Positions 28,609 through 38,388 are shown, numbered from the stretch's first letter. The stretch is 64,000 nt of DNA from Erwinia aphidicola (GCF_024169515.1 NZ_JAMKCQ010000001.1:2914001-2978000); one strand, 5' to 3'. Notes: generated from the sequence alone by a model not told the origin. Translations and numbers: made by a program.

Positions 28609-28734
28609 ATGAACACCTCTCCGGCTTTTATTCGCATCGGCACCTTGCTCAGCTGCCCGGCATGGCTGCGTATGGTGCTGACCTTACACCTGGTCGGCGC
28701 GCTGGCGGCGCTCACCTGGTGGGCGGCACTCTGA
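28609..28734 (+). CDS. Possible 41-residue small protein coupled to the zinc ATPase
   Basis: ATG at 28609 opens a 41-codon frame ending in TGA at 28732-28734, which overlaps the ATPase start by one base (TGATG). The product begins MNTSPAFIRIGTLL and ends in a hydrophobic stretch (MVLTLHLVGALAALTWWAAL, residues 22-41) that could be a single membrane helix. There is no strong ribosome site, and the start lies 16 bases after the Zur box, so translation may be leaderless or the frame may be non-coding. I know of no family for it. Confidence 0.4.
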   Translation: MNTSPAFIRIGTLLSCPAWLRMVLTLHLVGALAALTWWAAL

Positions 28735-29423
28735 TGATCGTACTTAATCAGCTGGTGGTTGGCTATCAGCATCGTGCGGTGACGCCGCAGTTAAACGGTG
28801 AGTTTGCACGCGGCAGCATGACGGCCCTCGTGGGGGCAAATGGCTGCGGAAAATCAACGCTGCTGAAGACGCTGTGCGGGATGTTGCCCCCGGTCAGTGG
28901 TTCGGTCAGCCTCTCTGCGCCACGTCCGACCGTTGCCTGGCTGCCCCAGCACGCTGAGCTGGAGAAAACATTCCCTTTGACCGTTTTCGATCTGGTGGCA
29001 ATGGGCTTCTGGCGTCAGAGTGGCTGGTTTAAAGGCTTAAACCGCCAGCAGCGTGAGCAGGTCATGTCGGCACTGCAGCGCGTCAATATGCTGCCGTTCG
29101 CTGCCGCCGCGCCGGGAACCTTATCCGGCGGGCAGCTGCAGCGCGTGCTGTTTGCCCGGCTGCTGATACAGGACGCAGAACTGCTGCTGCTGGATGAGCC
29201 TTTTACCGGCGTCGACAGCGATACCACCGAACTGCTGCTGGCGCTGCTGGCGGAGCGGCATCAGGCCGGGGCGACACTGATTGTTGTCCTGCACGACATG
29301 GCTACGGTGGCGCAGCATTTCCCGCAGGTGTTACGCCTGAAAGAGCAGCACAGCGAATGGACCTGCCGCGGCTGCGGCGTGACCGGGCTGAGCTTTAGTC
29401 GCCGTGGGGGGACCAGCGCATGA
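28734..29423 (+). CDS. Zinc-type metal ABC transporter, ATP-binding protein
   Basis: 229-residue ABC ATPase of the ZnuC/MntB class: Walker A GANGCGKST (about residues 34-42), signature LSGGQLQR, Walker B LLLLDEP and the switch His in VLHDMA. The start at 28734 (MIVLNQLVV) marks the onset of homology and has GGTGGG upstream; the frame is open further up but not conserved. The C-terminus contains Cys-Arg-Gly-Cys (TCRGCG), possibly metal-binding. It overlaps the permease gene by 4 bp. Confidence 0.93.
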   Translation: MIVLNQLVVGYQHRAVTPQLNGEFARGSMTALVGANGCGKSTLLKTLCGMLPPVSGSVSLSAPRPTVAWLPQHAELEKTFPLTVFDLVAMGFWRQSGWFKGLNRQQREQVMSALQRVNMLPFAAAAPGTLSGGQLQRVLFARLLIQDAELLLLDEPFTGVDSDTTELLLALLAERHQAGATLIVVLHDMATVAQHFPQVLRLKEQHSEWTCRGCGVTGLSFSRRGGTSA

Positions 29424-30277
29424 TGCTGATCCAGCCATTTATCGAATTTGGATTTATGCGCCGGGCGCTGGTGGCCTGCGTCGCGCTGTCGCTGAGCGCG
29501 ACGCCGCTGGGCGTCTTCCTGCTACTGCGCCGCATGAGCCTGGTGGGCGATGCGCTGTCGCACGCGGTGCTTCCCGGTGCCGCAATCGGCTATTTACTCT
29601 CCGGACTTTCGCTGGTCGCGATGGGCATTGGCGGAGCGATTGCCGGTCTGACGGTGGCGCTGTTGTCAGGCGCGGTCAGTCGCTATACGCCGCTGCGTGA
29701 GGATGCCAGCTTTGCCGGTTTCTATCTTGGCTCACTGGCGCTGGGCGTCACGCTGGTGTCGCTGCGCGGTTCCAGCGTCGATCTTCTGCATGTCCTGTTC
29801 GGCTCGCTGCTGGCGGTCGATACGCCCTCCATCGTGCTGGTCAGCAGCATCAGTGCGGTCACCCTGCTGATCTTCGCGCTGATCTACCGCCCGCTGACCA
29901 TTGATGCCTTTGACCCGAGCTTTCTGCGCGCCCAGAACCGCTGGACTTCACCGCTGGTGCACGCCATTTTTCTGGTGCTGGTTGTCATCAACCTGGTGGC
30001 GGGCTTTCAGGTGCTTGGCACCCTGATGAGCGTCGGGCTGATGATGCTGCCTGCGGCCAGCGCCCGATTCTGGAGCCGTCATCTCGCCGGGACGCTGGCG
30101 GCGGCAATGATCATCGCCACGCTGGCCAGTTTCAGCGGGCTTTACGCCTCGTTTTACCTCTCGTTACCTGCCGGGCCCGCCGTGGTGCTGAGTGCGGCAC
30201 TGTTGTTCTTTCTTTCCATTTTAATCGGTCCCTGCGGCGGCATTTTTGCCGGGCGTAAACCATTGGCAATCAGATAG
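29420..30277 (+). CDS. Zinc-type metal ABC transporter, permease
   Basis: 285-residue integral membrane protein of the ABC-3 family (ZnuB/MntC), with eight or nine hydrophobic helices. The EAA-like loop SLVGDALSHAVLPGAAIGYL (about residues 36-55) is the family signature. The ATG overlaps the ATPase stop (ATGA), so translation is coupled. It forms the channel through which the metal delivered by the next gene's product enters the cytoplasm. Confidence 0.93.
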   Translation: MMLIQPFIEFGFMRRALVACVALSLSATPLGVFLLLRRMSLVGDALSHAVLPGAAIGYLLSGLSLVAMGIGGAIAGLTVALLSGAVSRYTPLREDASFAGFYLGSLALGVTLVSLRGSSVDLLHVLFGSLLAVDTPSIVLVSSISAVTLLIFALIYRPLTIDAFDPSFLRAQNRWTSPLVHAIFLVLVVINLVAGFQVLGTLMSVGLMMLPAASARFWSRHLAGTLAAAMIIATLASFSGLYASFYLSLPAGPAVVLSAALLFFLSILIGPCGGIFAGRKPLAIR

Positions 30278-30286
30278 GGAGTAAGT

Positions 30287-31165
30287 ATGAAGAAGTTACC
30301 TGTGGCGCTGGCGCTGTCCGTATTGCTGGCCGCACCTGCTGCAATGGCGAAAACCGTTGAAGCGGTTGCCAGTTTTACCGTGCTGGCGGATATCGTAAAA
30401 AACGTTGGCGGCGAACACGTCGTGGTGAAAAGCCTGGTGGGGCCAAATGGTGACCCGCACAGCTTTGAACCGACGCCAAAAGATAGCCAGGCGCTGGCGC
30501 ATGCCGATGTGGTGTTTGTTAGCGGACTGGGAATGGAAGGGTGGATGGATCGCCTGATCGCCGCATCGGGCTATAAGGGAGAGACGGTGGTGGCTTCAGC
30601 CGGGATCAACACGCGAAAAATGGAAGAGGACGGAGAAACGGTTACCGACCCGCACGCGTGGAACAGCATGCTGAACGGTGTTATCTATGCCACTAACGTG
30701 ATGAATGCGCTGATCGCCGCCGATCCGCAGGATGCAGATTATTTCCGTCAGCACGGCAGCGCCTACATCGCACAGCTTAAGCAGCTGGATAGCTGGGCGC
30801 AGCAAGAGTTCAGCGCTATTGCGCAGAGCAAACGTAAGGTGCTGACCAGCCATGATGCCTTCGGCTACTTCGGCCAGCGCTACGGGGTAACGTTCCTCTC
30901 CCCGGTCGGTTTCTCCACCGAATCTGAGGCCAGCGCTTCCGACGTCGCCGCGCTGATCGCTCAGCTCAAGCAGGAGAAGATCCATGCCTACTTTATCGAG
31001 AATCAGACCGATCCGCGCCTGGTTAAACAGATTGCCGCTGCCGGCGGCGCGCAGCCGGGCGGCGAGCTGTATCCGGAAGCTTTGACCGGGCAGGGCGGTG
31101 AAGCAGACAGCTACATTAATGCTTTCAAACATAACGTCAATGCGATGGTCAGCAGCATGAAATAA
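30287..31165 (+). CDS. Zinc-type metal ABC transporter, periplasmic binding protein
   Basis: 292-residue cluster A-I solute-binding protein of the ZnuA/TroA type with a signal peptide (MKKLPVALALSVLLAAPAAMA). Likely metal ligands are the His in GDPHSFEP, the His in TDPHAWNS, the His in TSHDAFGY and an acidic residue in ENQTDPRLV. It lacks the His/Asp-rich loop of classical ZnuA, so it is a paralogue rather than ZnuA itself; AztC-like and manganese-binding proteins are alternatives. The upstream Zur box and the neighbouring zinc-free ribosomal proteins argue for zinc. Confidence 0.92.
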   Translation: MKKLPVALALSVLLAAPAAMAKTVEAVASFTVLADIVKNVGGEHVVVKSLVGPNGDPHSFEPTPKDSQALAHADVVFVSGLGMEGWMDRLIAASGYKGETVVASAGINTRKMEEDGETVTDPHAWNSMLNGVIYATNVMNALIAADPQDADYFRQHGSAYIAQLKQLDSWAQQEFSAIAQSKRKVLTSHDAFGYFGQRYGVTFLSPVGFSTESEASASDVAALIAQLKQEKIHAYFIENQTDPRLVKQIAAAGGAQPGGELYPEALTGQGGEADSYINAFKHNVNAMVSSMK

Positions 31166-31195
31166 GCGCCCAGCCCGTGATTAAGCCGCATAAAA

Positions 31196-31221
31196 AAGGG
31201 GATAGCCGCGGCTATCCCCTT
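31196..31221. terminator. Bidirectional terminator between the zinc operon and rpmJ
   Basis: A perfect 26-base palindrome centred on CCGCGG, with arms AAGGGGATAGCCG/CGGCTATCCCCTT and an A tract on its left. It separates convergent transcripts. Confidence 0.85.
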
Positions 31222-31246
31222 GTGTTGCATGCTTGAGAGTCATCAA

Positions 31247-31390
31247 TTAATGCTTCTTGCCACCCCGGCCCTGTACGGCCTTAAAGCGTGGGTTACTTTT
31301 GCAGATGACGAATACGCGGCCGTGACGGCGTACGATTTTACAATCTTTGTGGCGTTTTTTGGCCGAGGCCAGAGAGCTTAAGACCTGCAT
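31247..31390 (-). CDS. rpmJ: Zinc-independent ribosomal protein L36, type B (YkgO)
   Basis: 47-residue paralogue of L36: it begins [18 protein letters not shown] and ends [15 protein letters not shown]. The zinc-ribbon cysteines of the housekeeping form are not preserved as a C4 set (only Cys17 and Cys30 remain). Such C-minus paralogues replace the zinc-binding form under zinc starvation. It follows rpmE2 by nine bases on the minus strand, so the two form an operon under the Zur box at 31679. Confidence 0.93.
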   Translation of the reverse strand: MQVLSSLASAKKRHKDCKIVRRHGRVFVICKSNPRFKAVQGRGGKKH

Positions 31391-31399
31391 GATGGCTCC

Positions 31400-31660
31400 T
31401 TACTTTTTCATCGCGCCGAGGAAGCTGCCGAAGCGCTGGTTGAAGCGTGCGGCGCTGCCCTCTTTGGCAAAATCTTTCTGCTTGCCGGTGTAATAGACGT
31501 GTGAGGCCGAAGAGACATCCAGCGTCACGTAAGGCATCTGTTTGCCTTCATGCTCAATCGTGCGATCGGTTTTGATGGTCGACCCCACGACAAACCAGGC
31601 GTCTGCCGTGGTGTCATGGAACACCACCTGGCGATAGGTTGGATGAATACTCTGTTTCAT
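31400..31660 (-). CDS. rpmE2: Zinc-independent ribosomal protein L31, type B (YkgM)
   Basis: 86-residue paralogue of L31 without any Cys, unlike the zinc-binding CXXC form. Characteristic segments are [17 protein letters not shown] and [19 protein letters not shown] and [16 protein letters not shown]. Under zinc shortage it replaces L31 and frees ribosomal zinc. The start ATG at 31660 has GGAGTGAC upstream and lies 18 bases after the Zur box. Confidence 0.96.
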   Translation of the reverse strand: MKQSIHPTYRQVVFHDTTADAWFVVGSTIKTDRTIEHEGKQMPYVTLDVSSASHVYYTGKQKDFAKEGSAARFNQRFGSFLGAMKK

Positions 31661-31678
31661 CTGTCACTCCATTTGTTA

Positions 31679-31693
31679 TGTTATACTATAACA
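31679..31693 (-). promoter_or_regulatory. Zur box of rpmE2-rpmJ
   Basis: TGTTATACTATAACA matches the Zur consensus TGTTATANTATAACA at every defined position. It sits directly upstream of the L31 type B start, implying derepression only when zinc is scarce. Confidence 0.9.
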
Positions 31694-31748
31694 ATAGTAT
31701 GCGCCGCAGGTGAGCAAAATGCAACTGCGCGCACGCTGGAAAAAAGAC

Positions 31749-31779
31749 AAAAAAAAAGAGGCCGCATTAAGCGGCCTCT
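31749..31779 (-). terminator. Terminator of acrAB
   Basis: GAGGCCGC/GCGGCCTC stem (31758-31778) with a five-base loop; on the minus strand it is followed by a run of seven or more T. Confidence 0.88.
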
Positions 31780-31801
31780 GGTTCACATTAACTTGCGTGA
31801 A

Positions 31802-34800
31802 TTAGTGATGATGATCGACTGGGTGGCTATGTTCCAGCTCTTCTTTGTTCTTACTGAAGCGGCGGCGAACCACCACGAAGAACACTGGAACGAAGAAGAT
31901 CGCCAGGATAGTCGCGGTGACCATCCCGCCCATCACGCCAGTACCTACGGCGTTCTGAGCACCGGAACCCGCACCGGTACTGATAGCCAGCGGCAGAACC
32001 CCGAGGATAAACGCCAGAGAAGTCATCAGGATTGGACGTAAACGCATACGTACCGCTTCCAGAGTCGCTTCCACCAGGCCTTTGCCTTCCTTCTCCATCA
32101 GGTCCTTAGCGAACTCGACGATCAGGATGGCGTTCTTCGCCGATAGCCCTATGGTGGTTAGCAGCCCCACCACAAAGTACACGTCGTTGCTCAGCCCGCG
32201 CAGGGTGGTAAAGATCAGCGCCCCGACCACACCCAACGGTACGACCAGCATTACCGCGAACGGTATTGACCAGCTCTCGTACAGTGCGGCCAGACAGAGG
32301 AAGACCACAATCAGCGAGATGGCATACAGTGCCGGAGCCTGGTTACCGGACAGACGTTCCTGATAGGACATCCCCGTCCAGTCGTAACCAATACCGGTAG
32401 GCAGTTTCGACGCCAGGTCCTGCATCAGATTCATCGCTTCACCCGAACTCTTACCCGGTGCTGGCTGTCCTAACAGCTCCATCGACGGCAGGCCGTTATA
32501 ACGCTCCAGTCGTGGTGAACCGTAAACCCACTGCGCAGAGGCAAAGGCGCTGAACGGCACCATTTCACCGCTGCTGGCACGCACATACCAGTTGCCAATA
32601 TCACTTGGCAACATACGGTAAGGCGCATCGCCCATCACGTACACTTTCTTCACGCGGCCGCGGTCAATGAAGTCATTAACGTAGGATCCGCCCCAGGCTG
32701 CCGCCAGCGTGGTGTTGATATCGGAGAGCGATACCCCCAGCGCCGACGCTTTTTCCTGGTCGATAGTCAGTTTGTACTGTGGCGTATCTTCCAGACCGTT
32801 AGGACGCACGCCTACCAGGGTATCTGAATGCTGAGCAATCATGCCAAGCAGCTGGTTACGTGCTGCGGTCAGTTTCTCATGGCCAAGGCCACCCTGATCG
32901 ATCAGCTGGAAGTCAAAACCGGTCGCCGTACCCAGCTCAACAATCGCCGGGAGGTTGAACGGAATCACCATCGCATCTTTGATCGCTGACAGCGCGCCCA
33001 TGGCACGCCCGGCAATCGCCGGCACCTTGTTATCTGCACCCGAACGTTCATCCCACGGTTTCAGGCTGACGAAGGCGATACCGGTGTTCTGACCACGACC
33101 TGCAAAGCCAAAGCCGTTAACGGTGAACACCGAGTTAACGTTCGCTTTCTCTTTATTCAGGTAGTAATCCGTCACCTGGTCCAGCACTTTCTGTGTACGT
33201 TCCTGCGTGGCACCTGCTGGCAGCTGGGCCATGGTCAGGAATACCCCTTGGTCTTCTTCCGGCAGGAAGGAGGTTGGCAGGCGCATAAACAGATAGGCCA
33301 TGCCCACCACGATCAGCAGATAAATCACCAGGTAACGACCGGTGCTGCGCACGATGTGGCCCACGCTGTCGGTGTAGTGATTGGTGCTTTTGTCGAACAG
33401 GCGGTTAAACCAGCCGAAGAAACCGGTGGTTTTGCCATGGTCGCCTTTCGCAATCGGCTTCAGCATGGTGGCACACAGTGCCGGAGTCAGGATCAGCGCG
33501 ACGATAACCGACAGCACCATCGCGGAAACGATAGTAATCGAGAACTGACGATAGATAACCCCGGTAGACCCGCCGAAGAAGGCCATTGGAATAAATACCG
33601 CTGACAGCACCAGCGCAATACCGACCAGCGCGCCCTGGATCTGCTCCATCGATTTACGCGTGGCTTCCTTGGGCGGTAGGCCCTCTTCGGCCATGACGCG
33701 CTCGACGTTCTCGACCACCACGATGGCGTCATCCACCAACAGGCCGATGGCGAGCACCATCCCGAACATCGTCAGGGTGTTTATCGAGTAGCCAAACGCG
33801 CTGATAATCGCAAAGGTGCCGAGCAAGACAACCGGCACCGCAATCGTTGGGATCAGCGTGGCGCGGAAGTTTTGCAGGAACAGGTACATCACCAGGAACA
33901 CCAGCACGATAGCTTCGACCAGTGTTTTCACAACTTCGTTAATCGAGATCTTAACGAATGGCGTGGTGTCATACGGATAGACGATTTTCATGCCGGCCGG
34001 GAAGAACGGCTCCAGTTTAGCAAGCTCAGCTTTTACCGCCGCAGCGGTATCCAGGGCGTTAGCACCGGTTGCCAGCTTGATCCCCAGACCCGAGGCCGGT
34101 TGACCGTTGTAGCGTGCAATAATCTCGTAGTTCTCACCACCCAGCTCGATATGCGCCACGTCGCTCAGACGGACACGTGAACCGTCGCTGTTCACTTTCA
34201 GCAGGATCTTACCGAACTCTTCAGCCGAGGTCAGACGCGTCTGCGCGATGATCGAGGCATTCAGCTGCTGGCCTTTCACCGGTGGTGAACCACCGAGCTG
34301 ACCGGCCGCCACCTGGGCGTTCTGGGTGTTGATGGCGCTGATCACATCGACCGGCGTCAGTGAGTAGTTGTTGAGTTTATGCGGGTCCATCCAGATACGC
34401 ATCGCATACTGCGCCCCGAACAGCTGGGTATCACCCACGCCGGAGACACGACTAATGGGATCTTTAATATTAGAACCCACGTAGTCGGAGATGTCGTTCT
34501 GCGTCATGGTGCCGTTATCGTTGATGAAACCGGCAACCATCAGGAAGCTACTGGAGGATTTCTGAACTTTAATCCCCTGCTGCTGTACTTCCTGCGGGAG
34601 CAACGGCATCGCCAGCTGCAGTTTGTTCTGAACCTGCACCTGCGCGATATCAGCATCGGTACCGGACTGGAATGTCAGAGTCAGCTGCAGCGTACCCGAA
34701 GAGTCGCTGCTTGAACCCATGTACATCAGGCCGTCGATGCCGTTCATGTTTTGTTCGATAACCTGCGTGACGGAGTCCTGCAAAGTTTTCGCATCGGCAC

Positions 34801-34951
34801 CCGGGTAGGTGGCGGTGATCTCGATTGCCGGTGGAGCAACGTTAGGATATTGCTCAATCGGCAGTTTCAGGATCGACAGCGCACCCGCCAGCATAATAAT
34901 GATGGCGATAACCCAGGCAAAGATGGGGCGATCGATAAAGAACTTAGCCAT
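31802..34951 (-). CDS. acrB: RND multidrug efflux pump AcrB
   Basis: 1049-residue proton-driven inner-membrane pump, the E. coli length, forming AcrAB-TolC. The proton-relay residues are visible as the Asp pair in [19 protein letters not shown] (about 407-408), and the second relay Lys region is in the C-terminal half ([16 protein letters not shown]). The tail is His-rich ([10 protein letters not shown]). In Erwinia amylovora AcrAB is known to give resistance to apple phytoalexins. It lies 16 bp after acrA, in one operon. Confidence 0.98.
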   Translation of the reverse strand: MAKFFIDRPIFAWVIAIIIMLAGALSILKLPIEQYPNVAPPAIEITATYPGADAKTLQDSVTQVIEQNMNGIDGLMYMGSSSDSSGTLQLTLTFQSGTDADIAQVQVQNKLQLAMPLLPQEVQQQGIKVQKSSSSFLMVAGFINDNGTMTQNDISDYVGSNIKDPISRVSGVGDTQLFGAQYAMRIWMDPHKLNNYSLTPVDVISAINTQNAQVAAGQLGGSPPVKGQQLNASIIAQTRLTSAEEFGKILLKVNSDGSRVRLSDVAHIELGGENYEIIARYNGQPASGLGIKLATGANALDTAAAVKAELAKLEPFFPAGMKIVYPYDTTPFVKISINEVVKTLVEAIVLVFLVMYLFLQNFRATLIPTIAVPVVLLGTFAIISAFGYSINTLTMFGMVLAIGLLVDDAIVVVENVERVMAEEGLPPKEATRKSMEQIQGALVGIALVLSAVFIPMAFFGGSTGVIYRQFSITIVSAMVLSVIVALILTPALCATMLKPIAKGDHGKTTGFFGWFNRLFDKSTNHYTDSVGHIVRSTGRYLVIYLLIVVGMAYLFMRLPTSFLPEEDQGVFLTMAQLPAGATQERTQKVLDQVTDYYLNKEKANVNSVFTVNGFGFAGRGQNTGIAFVSLKPWDERSGADNKVPAIAGRAMGALSAIKDAMVIPFNLPAIVELGTATGFDFQLIDQGGLGHEKLTAARNQLLGMIAQHSDTLVGVRPNGLEDTPQYKLTIDQEKASALGVSLSDINTTLAAAWGGSYVNDFIDRGRVKKVYVMGDAPYRMLPSDIGNWYVRASSGEMVPFSAFASAQWVYGSPRLERYNGLPSMELLGQPAPGKSSGEAMNLMQDLASKLPTGIGYDWTGMSYQERLSGNQAPALYAISLIVVFLCLAALYESWSIPFAVMLVVPLGVVGALIFTTLRGLSNDVYFVVGLLTTIGLSAKNAILIVEFAKDLMEKEGKGLVEATLEAVRMRLRPILMTSLAFILGVLPLAISTGAGSGAQNAVGTGVMGGMVTATILAIFFVPVFFVVVRRRFSKNKEELEHSHPVDHHH

Positions 34952-34967
34952 GTATCAGCGGCTCCTG

Positions 34968-36167
34968 TTAAGACTTCGGTTGTTCAGACTGTGCCTGAGG
35001 CTGAGGGGCTTCTTTGGCACTGTCGTCGCTAACTTCCTGTGGGGTCACCGCCGCACCGGGTTTCACACGCTGCAGACCGGTGGTGATCACACGATCGCCA
35101 TCTTTCAGACCTGACGTGACCAGCCATTTGTCGCCGAAAGCTTGATCGGCTGTCACATTACGCACTTCAACCTTGTTATCCGCACCGACAACCATGGCAG
35201 TCGCCTGGCCAGTTGGCGTGCGGGTGATGCCCTGCTGAGGAACCAGCAATGCATTTGGGTTGGTGCCTTCATCCAGGCGAGCTCGTACGAACATGCCTGG
35301 CAGCAGGTTGTGGTCCGGGTTAGGGAACACTGCACGCAGTGTGATGGAGCCGGTGGTCTCGTCAACGGTGACATCAGAGAATTCTAATGTTCCGCTCTGC
35401 GAGTATTCTTTACCATCCTGCGTTAACAGTTTGACTTCAGCTTTGCCGTTGGTCTGCTGCAGCTGGCCGGATTTCAGCTCGTCGCGCAGACGAATAAAGT
35501 CTTCGCTCGACTGGGTTACGTCAACGTAGATCGGGTCCAGCTGCTGCACAGTTGCCAGAGCGGTCGTCTGAGCACTCTGCACCAGCGCACCTTCGGTGAC
35601 TGAGGATTTACCAATGCGTCCGCTGATAGGCGAGGTCACTTTGGTATAGGCAAGGTTAATACGGGCAGATTCAACGGCTGCCTGTGCTGCCTGAACGGCG
35701 GCAGCGGTCTGGCTCTGGGTGGCTGCCGCGGTATCGTAATCCTGCTGACTGATGTACTTAGTACCCAGCAGAGGCTTGTAGCGTTTTACGGTTAAAGCGG
35801 CGATCTGCGCGTTGGCCTGAGCCTGTGCGAGGTCACCTTTGGCGCTGTCGTAAGCGGCCTGATAAGTGGCCGGATCAATTTGATACAAGGATTCGCCAGC
35901 CTTGATATCACTACCCTCAACGAAGTTGCGTTTCAGAATAATGCCGGAAACCTGTGGGCGAACTTCTGCAATACGGAACGATGAGGTGCGACCCGGCAGG
36001 TCGGTGGTAATTTTAAGCGGTGCGCTTTTTAGCGTCGTGATACCCACTTCAGGGGCCTGTTGCTGACCGGCCTGCTGAGAATCTTTGTTATCACATCCTG
36101 TTAGCACTAAGCTGCCTGAAAGCATCAGAACGGCCGCCAGAGGCGTTAACCCTCTGTTTTTGTTCAT
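34968..36167 (-). CDS. acrA: Periplasmic adaptor AcrA
   Basis: 399-residue membrane-fusion lipoprotein linking AcrB with TolC. Signal peptide with lipobox LTGC (Cys25). Domain order: membrane-proximal and lipoyl halves (AEVRPQVSGIILKRNFVEGSDIKAG), alpha-hairpin (about 100-170), lipoyl return (YTKVTSPISGRIGKSSV) and beta-barrel. The C-terminus is Gln/Pro-rich. It is divergent from its repressor gene acrR. Confidence 0.98.
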   Translation of the reverse strand: MNKNRGLTPLAAVLMLSGSLVLTGCDNKDSQQAGQQQAPEVGITTLKSAPLKITTDLPGRTSSFRIAEVRPQVSGIILKRNFVEGSDIKAGESLYQIDPATYQAAYDSAKGDLAQAQANAQIAALTVKRYKPLLGTKYISQQDYDTAAATQSQTAAAVQAAQAAVESARINLAYTKVTSPISGRIGKSSVTEGALVQSAQTTALATVQQLDPIYVDVTQSSEDFIRLRDELKSGQLQQTNGKAEVKLLTQDGKEYSQSGTLEFSDVTVDETTGSITLRAVFPNPDHNLLPGMFVRARLDEGTNPNALLVPQQGITRTPTGQATAMVVGADNKVEVRNVTADQAFGDKWLVTSGLKDGDRVITTGLQRVKPGAAVTPQEVSDDSAKEAPQPQAQSEQPKS

Positions 36168-36256
36168 AAATAAACCTCGAGTGTCCGATATCGATTGTTC
36201 AATGGATCACAAACCCATAAACCCATTGCTGCGTTTAAATTATGGTCGTGCTATGG

Positions 36257-36280
36257 TACATACATTCGGAAATGTATGTA
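36257..36280. promoter_or_regulatory. AcrR operator in the acrA-acrR divergent region
   Basis: A 24-base inverted repeat TACATACATT...AATGTATGTA with a CGGA centre, equal in arms and spacing to the E. coli AcrR operator. It lies between acrA (start 36167) and acrR (start 36309), so AcrR would repress both genes. Confidence 0.9.
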
Positions 36281-36308
36281 AGTCTAACGCTTTGTAAAAA
36301 ACACCCTC

Positions 36309-36947
36309 ATGGCACGAAATACCAAACAACAAGCTCAGGAAACGCGAAATCACATCATAGATGCGGCTATCGAGCGCTTTTCTGAACATGGCGTTTCTAA
36401 AACGTCACTGGCTGATATTGCCGCAAGTGCTGGCGTGACGCGGGGTGCAATCTACTGGCATTTCAAAAATAAAACGGATTTGCTCAATGAGATTTGGGCA
36501 CAGTCCGAATCCGGAATGGCAGACCTGGAGCTTGAGTATCAATCAAAATACCCGGCGGATCCACTCTCTGTTATGCGAGCTATGTTGCTGTATGTCCTTG
36601 ACGCGGCAGCCACTGATCCGAGAAGACGTGCACTTATGGAAATTATTTACCATAAATGTGAGTTCGTCGGTGAAATGACTACCCTCCAGCTAATGCAGCA
36701 AAATCTCTATCTTGAATGTTATGAGAAGATAGAAGAGGTTTTACAACAGTGTATTGATGCAAAGCAACTTCCGGAAAATCTTAACACGCGTCGCGTCGCT
36801 GTAGTGATGCGTGGCTACATCAGCGGCATCATGGAAAACTGGCTGTTTATGCCGGAGAGCTTTGACCTCGCCGCCGACGCGCCGCAGCTGGTGGACACGC
36901 TGATCGAGATGCTGATCGGGTGCCCAACCTTACGCAAGCCAGCATAG
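36309..36947 (+). CDS. acrR: TetR-family repressor AcrR
   Basis: 212-residue repressor of acrAB and of itself. The N-terminal TetR helix-turn-helix is typical ([33 protein letters not shown], about residues 28-60), with a ligand-binding C-terminal domain that releases DNA on binding drugs. Ribosome site is poor, as in other acrR genes. The usual next gene in E. coli, mscK, is not present; ybaM follows at once. Confidence 0.97.
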   Translation: MARNTKQQAQETRNHIIDAAIERFSEHGVSKTSLADIAASAGVTRGAIYWHFKNKTDLLNEIWAQSESGMADLELEYQSKYPADPLSVMRAMLLYVLDAAATDPRRRALMEIIYHKCEFVGEMTTLQLMQQNLYLECYEKIEEVLQQCIDAKQLPENLNTRRVAVVMRGYISGIMENWLFMPESFDLAADAPQLVDTLIEMLIGCPTLRKPA

Positions 36948-36954
36948 CGCGAAA

Positions 36955-37104
36955 TTATGAACGTGCGGCGACTTTCTGCTCGAAATCTCGCTGCACAATC
37001 GCCAGCGCTGCCAGCACGGTTTCTGGCGCTATCTGATTCTCTTCCAACAGCATAATCAAATCCACGGCCAGTTTGACCTCTTCCGGTGCAGTATCCAGCG
37101 ACAT
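36955..37104 (-). CDS. ybaM: Small conserved protein YbaM (DUF2496)
   Basis: 49-residue protein on the minus strand, starting [20 protein letters not shown] and continuing [20 protein letters not shown], a close match to E. coli YbaM from memory. A short acidic N-terminus and a helix-rich body are predicted. Start at 37104 with AAGGAAAAC upstream. Function unknown. It ends seven bases past the acrR stop in convergent orientation. Confidence 0.88.
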   Translation of the reverse strand: MSLDTAPEEVKLAVDLIMLLEENQIAPETVLAALAIVQRDFEQKVAARS

Positions 37105-37130
37105 ACGTTTTCCTTATAATGATAAAAATT

Positions 37131-37376
37131 TCAGATGCGCAGCATTCTGACCACGCCAACCATGACCAGCGCGCCGGCAAACGCGGCCAGCAGCGCCCGC
37201 GGGTGGAAGATTGCCAGCGTCCCGTAGTCAAAATAACTGCTGACGTAGCCGCCAATCAAGGCACCCACTGCAGTCAATAACAACGTTGGCATCAGGCCGC
37301 CGGGGCGGCCGGGGAAAAAACGGCGTGCAATAACGCCCACCAGCAAACCGGTTACCATCCAGCTAATCAGCCCCAT
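37131..37376 (-). CDS. GlsB/YeaQ/YmgE-family membrane protein
   Basis: 81-residue protein with three hydrophobic helices and the family pattern MGLISWMVTGLLVGVIARRFFPGRPGGL followed by LLTAVGALIGGYV. Family members are stress-associated inner-membrane proteins (sometimes named transglycosylase-associated) with no proven activity. Ribosome site GAGAGG lies upstream of 37376. In E. coli no such gene sits at this position, so it is a local addition between ybaM and priC. Confidence 0.85.
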   Translation of the reverse strand: MGLISWMVTGLLVGVIARRFFPGRPGGLMPTLLLTAVGALIGGYVSSYFDYGTLAIFHPRALLAAFAGALVMVGVVRMLRI

Positions 37377-37408
37377 AGCGGCCTCTCTTTCAGCGAGTTA
37401 TCATCCGA

Positions 37409-37945
37409 TTATAGCCCGCGCTCGCGATTTTCGATGCCGCGCTCAATTCGCTTCAACGCCTGCAGGCAGCGCTGCAAACGCCCTTCGAGTGCAGCCACCT
37501 CACGCTGAAGTTGCTGCTGCTGTGCCAGCGTTTCCTGCACGGCCAGCAGACTTTCCCGGTCCTGAATCATCGCCCGCAGGCGGCGCTCAAAATCCTGATG
37601 TTCGGCCAGCTTTTCATACAGGTTCTCGCGCACAGGCGCCGCGCGGGTCTCACTGCTGCGCATCTTGAGCGTTGCCAGTTCGCGCTGCATGGCGCTCATC
37701 TGCAGCACCACGCGTTCGGCCATCCATGCCACGCTTTCCGGGCGATTATCCCTCACGCTCTGTTTTAACAGCGCCATGGTCTGTCTGACTTCCTGCAGAT
37801 AATCGCCCAGGCGGGTAGAGTGGCTGTGAAATAACTGATGGTCAAAGCGCGCCTGCGCATTACGTTTATTAGCATGCGGCTCGACAGCCTGCGCCAGCTG
37901 TTCCAGCTGCGTTTCCAGTTGTTGCAGTAAAGCTGCGCTTTTCAT
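37409..37945 (-). CDS. priC: Primosomal replication protein N'' PriC
   Basis: 178-residue helical protein that reloads DnaB at stalled forks independently of PriA. It is rich in Gln, Leu and Arg with strong coiled-coil character (about 85-175, LQREVAALEGRLQRCLQALKRIERG). Length and position opposite to ybaN match E. coli. Start at 37945 follows TGGAGAAC. Confidence 0.93.
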   Translation of the reverse strand: MKSAALLQQLETQLEQLAQAVEPHANKRNAQARFDHQLFHSHSTRLGDYLQEVRQTMALLKQSVRDNRPESVAWMAERVVLQMSAMQRELATLKMRSSETRAAPVRENLYEKLAEHQDFERRLRAMIQDRESLLAVQETLAQQQQLQREVAALEGRLQRCLQALKRIERGIENRERGL

Positions 37946-38010
37946 CGTGTTCTCCAGGGCAGTATTGCGGCTATGATACCCTGTTTAGAGCCAATTTTTT
38001 CGGGTACGCC

Positions 38011-38388
38011 ATGCAACGTTATCTTCTTATTACTCTTGGCTGGTTGGCGGTGGTACTGGCCACGCTCGGCGTGGTACTGCCGCTGCTGCCAACCACGCCA
38101 TTTTTACTGCTGGCGGCCTGGTGCTTTGCCCGGTCTTCTCCGCGCTTCCATCACTGGCTACTGCACCGCTCGGTATTCGGGCGCTACCTGCGTCACTGGC
38201 AGCAGCATCGGGCAATGCCACCGGGCGCCAAGGGCAGGGCGATCCTGTTTATTCTGCTGACCTTTGCCTTTTCCTTGTGGATGGTCAAAATTCTCTGGGT
38301 ACGCCTGCTGCTGCTGGCGATACTCTGCTGCCTGCTGATCTTTATGATCCGCCTGCCAGTGGTTGACGAAGAGCAGGAAAAGCGCTGA
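38011..38388 (+). CDS. ybaN: Inner membrane protein YbaN (DUF454)
   Basis: 125-residue small membrane protein with the DUF454 pattern LGVVLPLLPTTPFLLLAAWCFARSSPRFHHWLL (about residues 17-49) and two C-terminal helices. Divergent from priC and upstream of apt, as in E. coli. Function unknown. Confidence 0.94.
   Translation: MQRYLLITLGWLAVVLATLGVVLPLLPTTPFLLLAAWCFARSSPRFHHWLLHRSVFGRYLRHWQQHRAMPPGAKGRAILFILLTFAFSLWMVKILWVRLLLLAILCCLLIFMIRLPVVDEEQEKR

Noticed and set aside
28542..28733. N-terminal extension of the zinc ATPase
   Set aside because: The extension runs through the Zur box and has no ABC homology; the start at 28734 fits the family.
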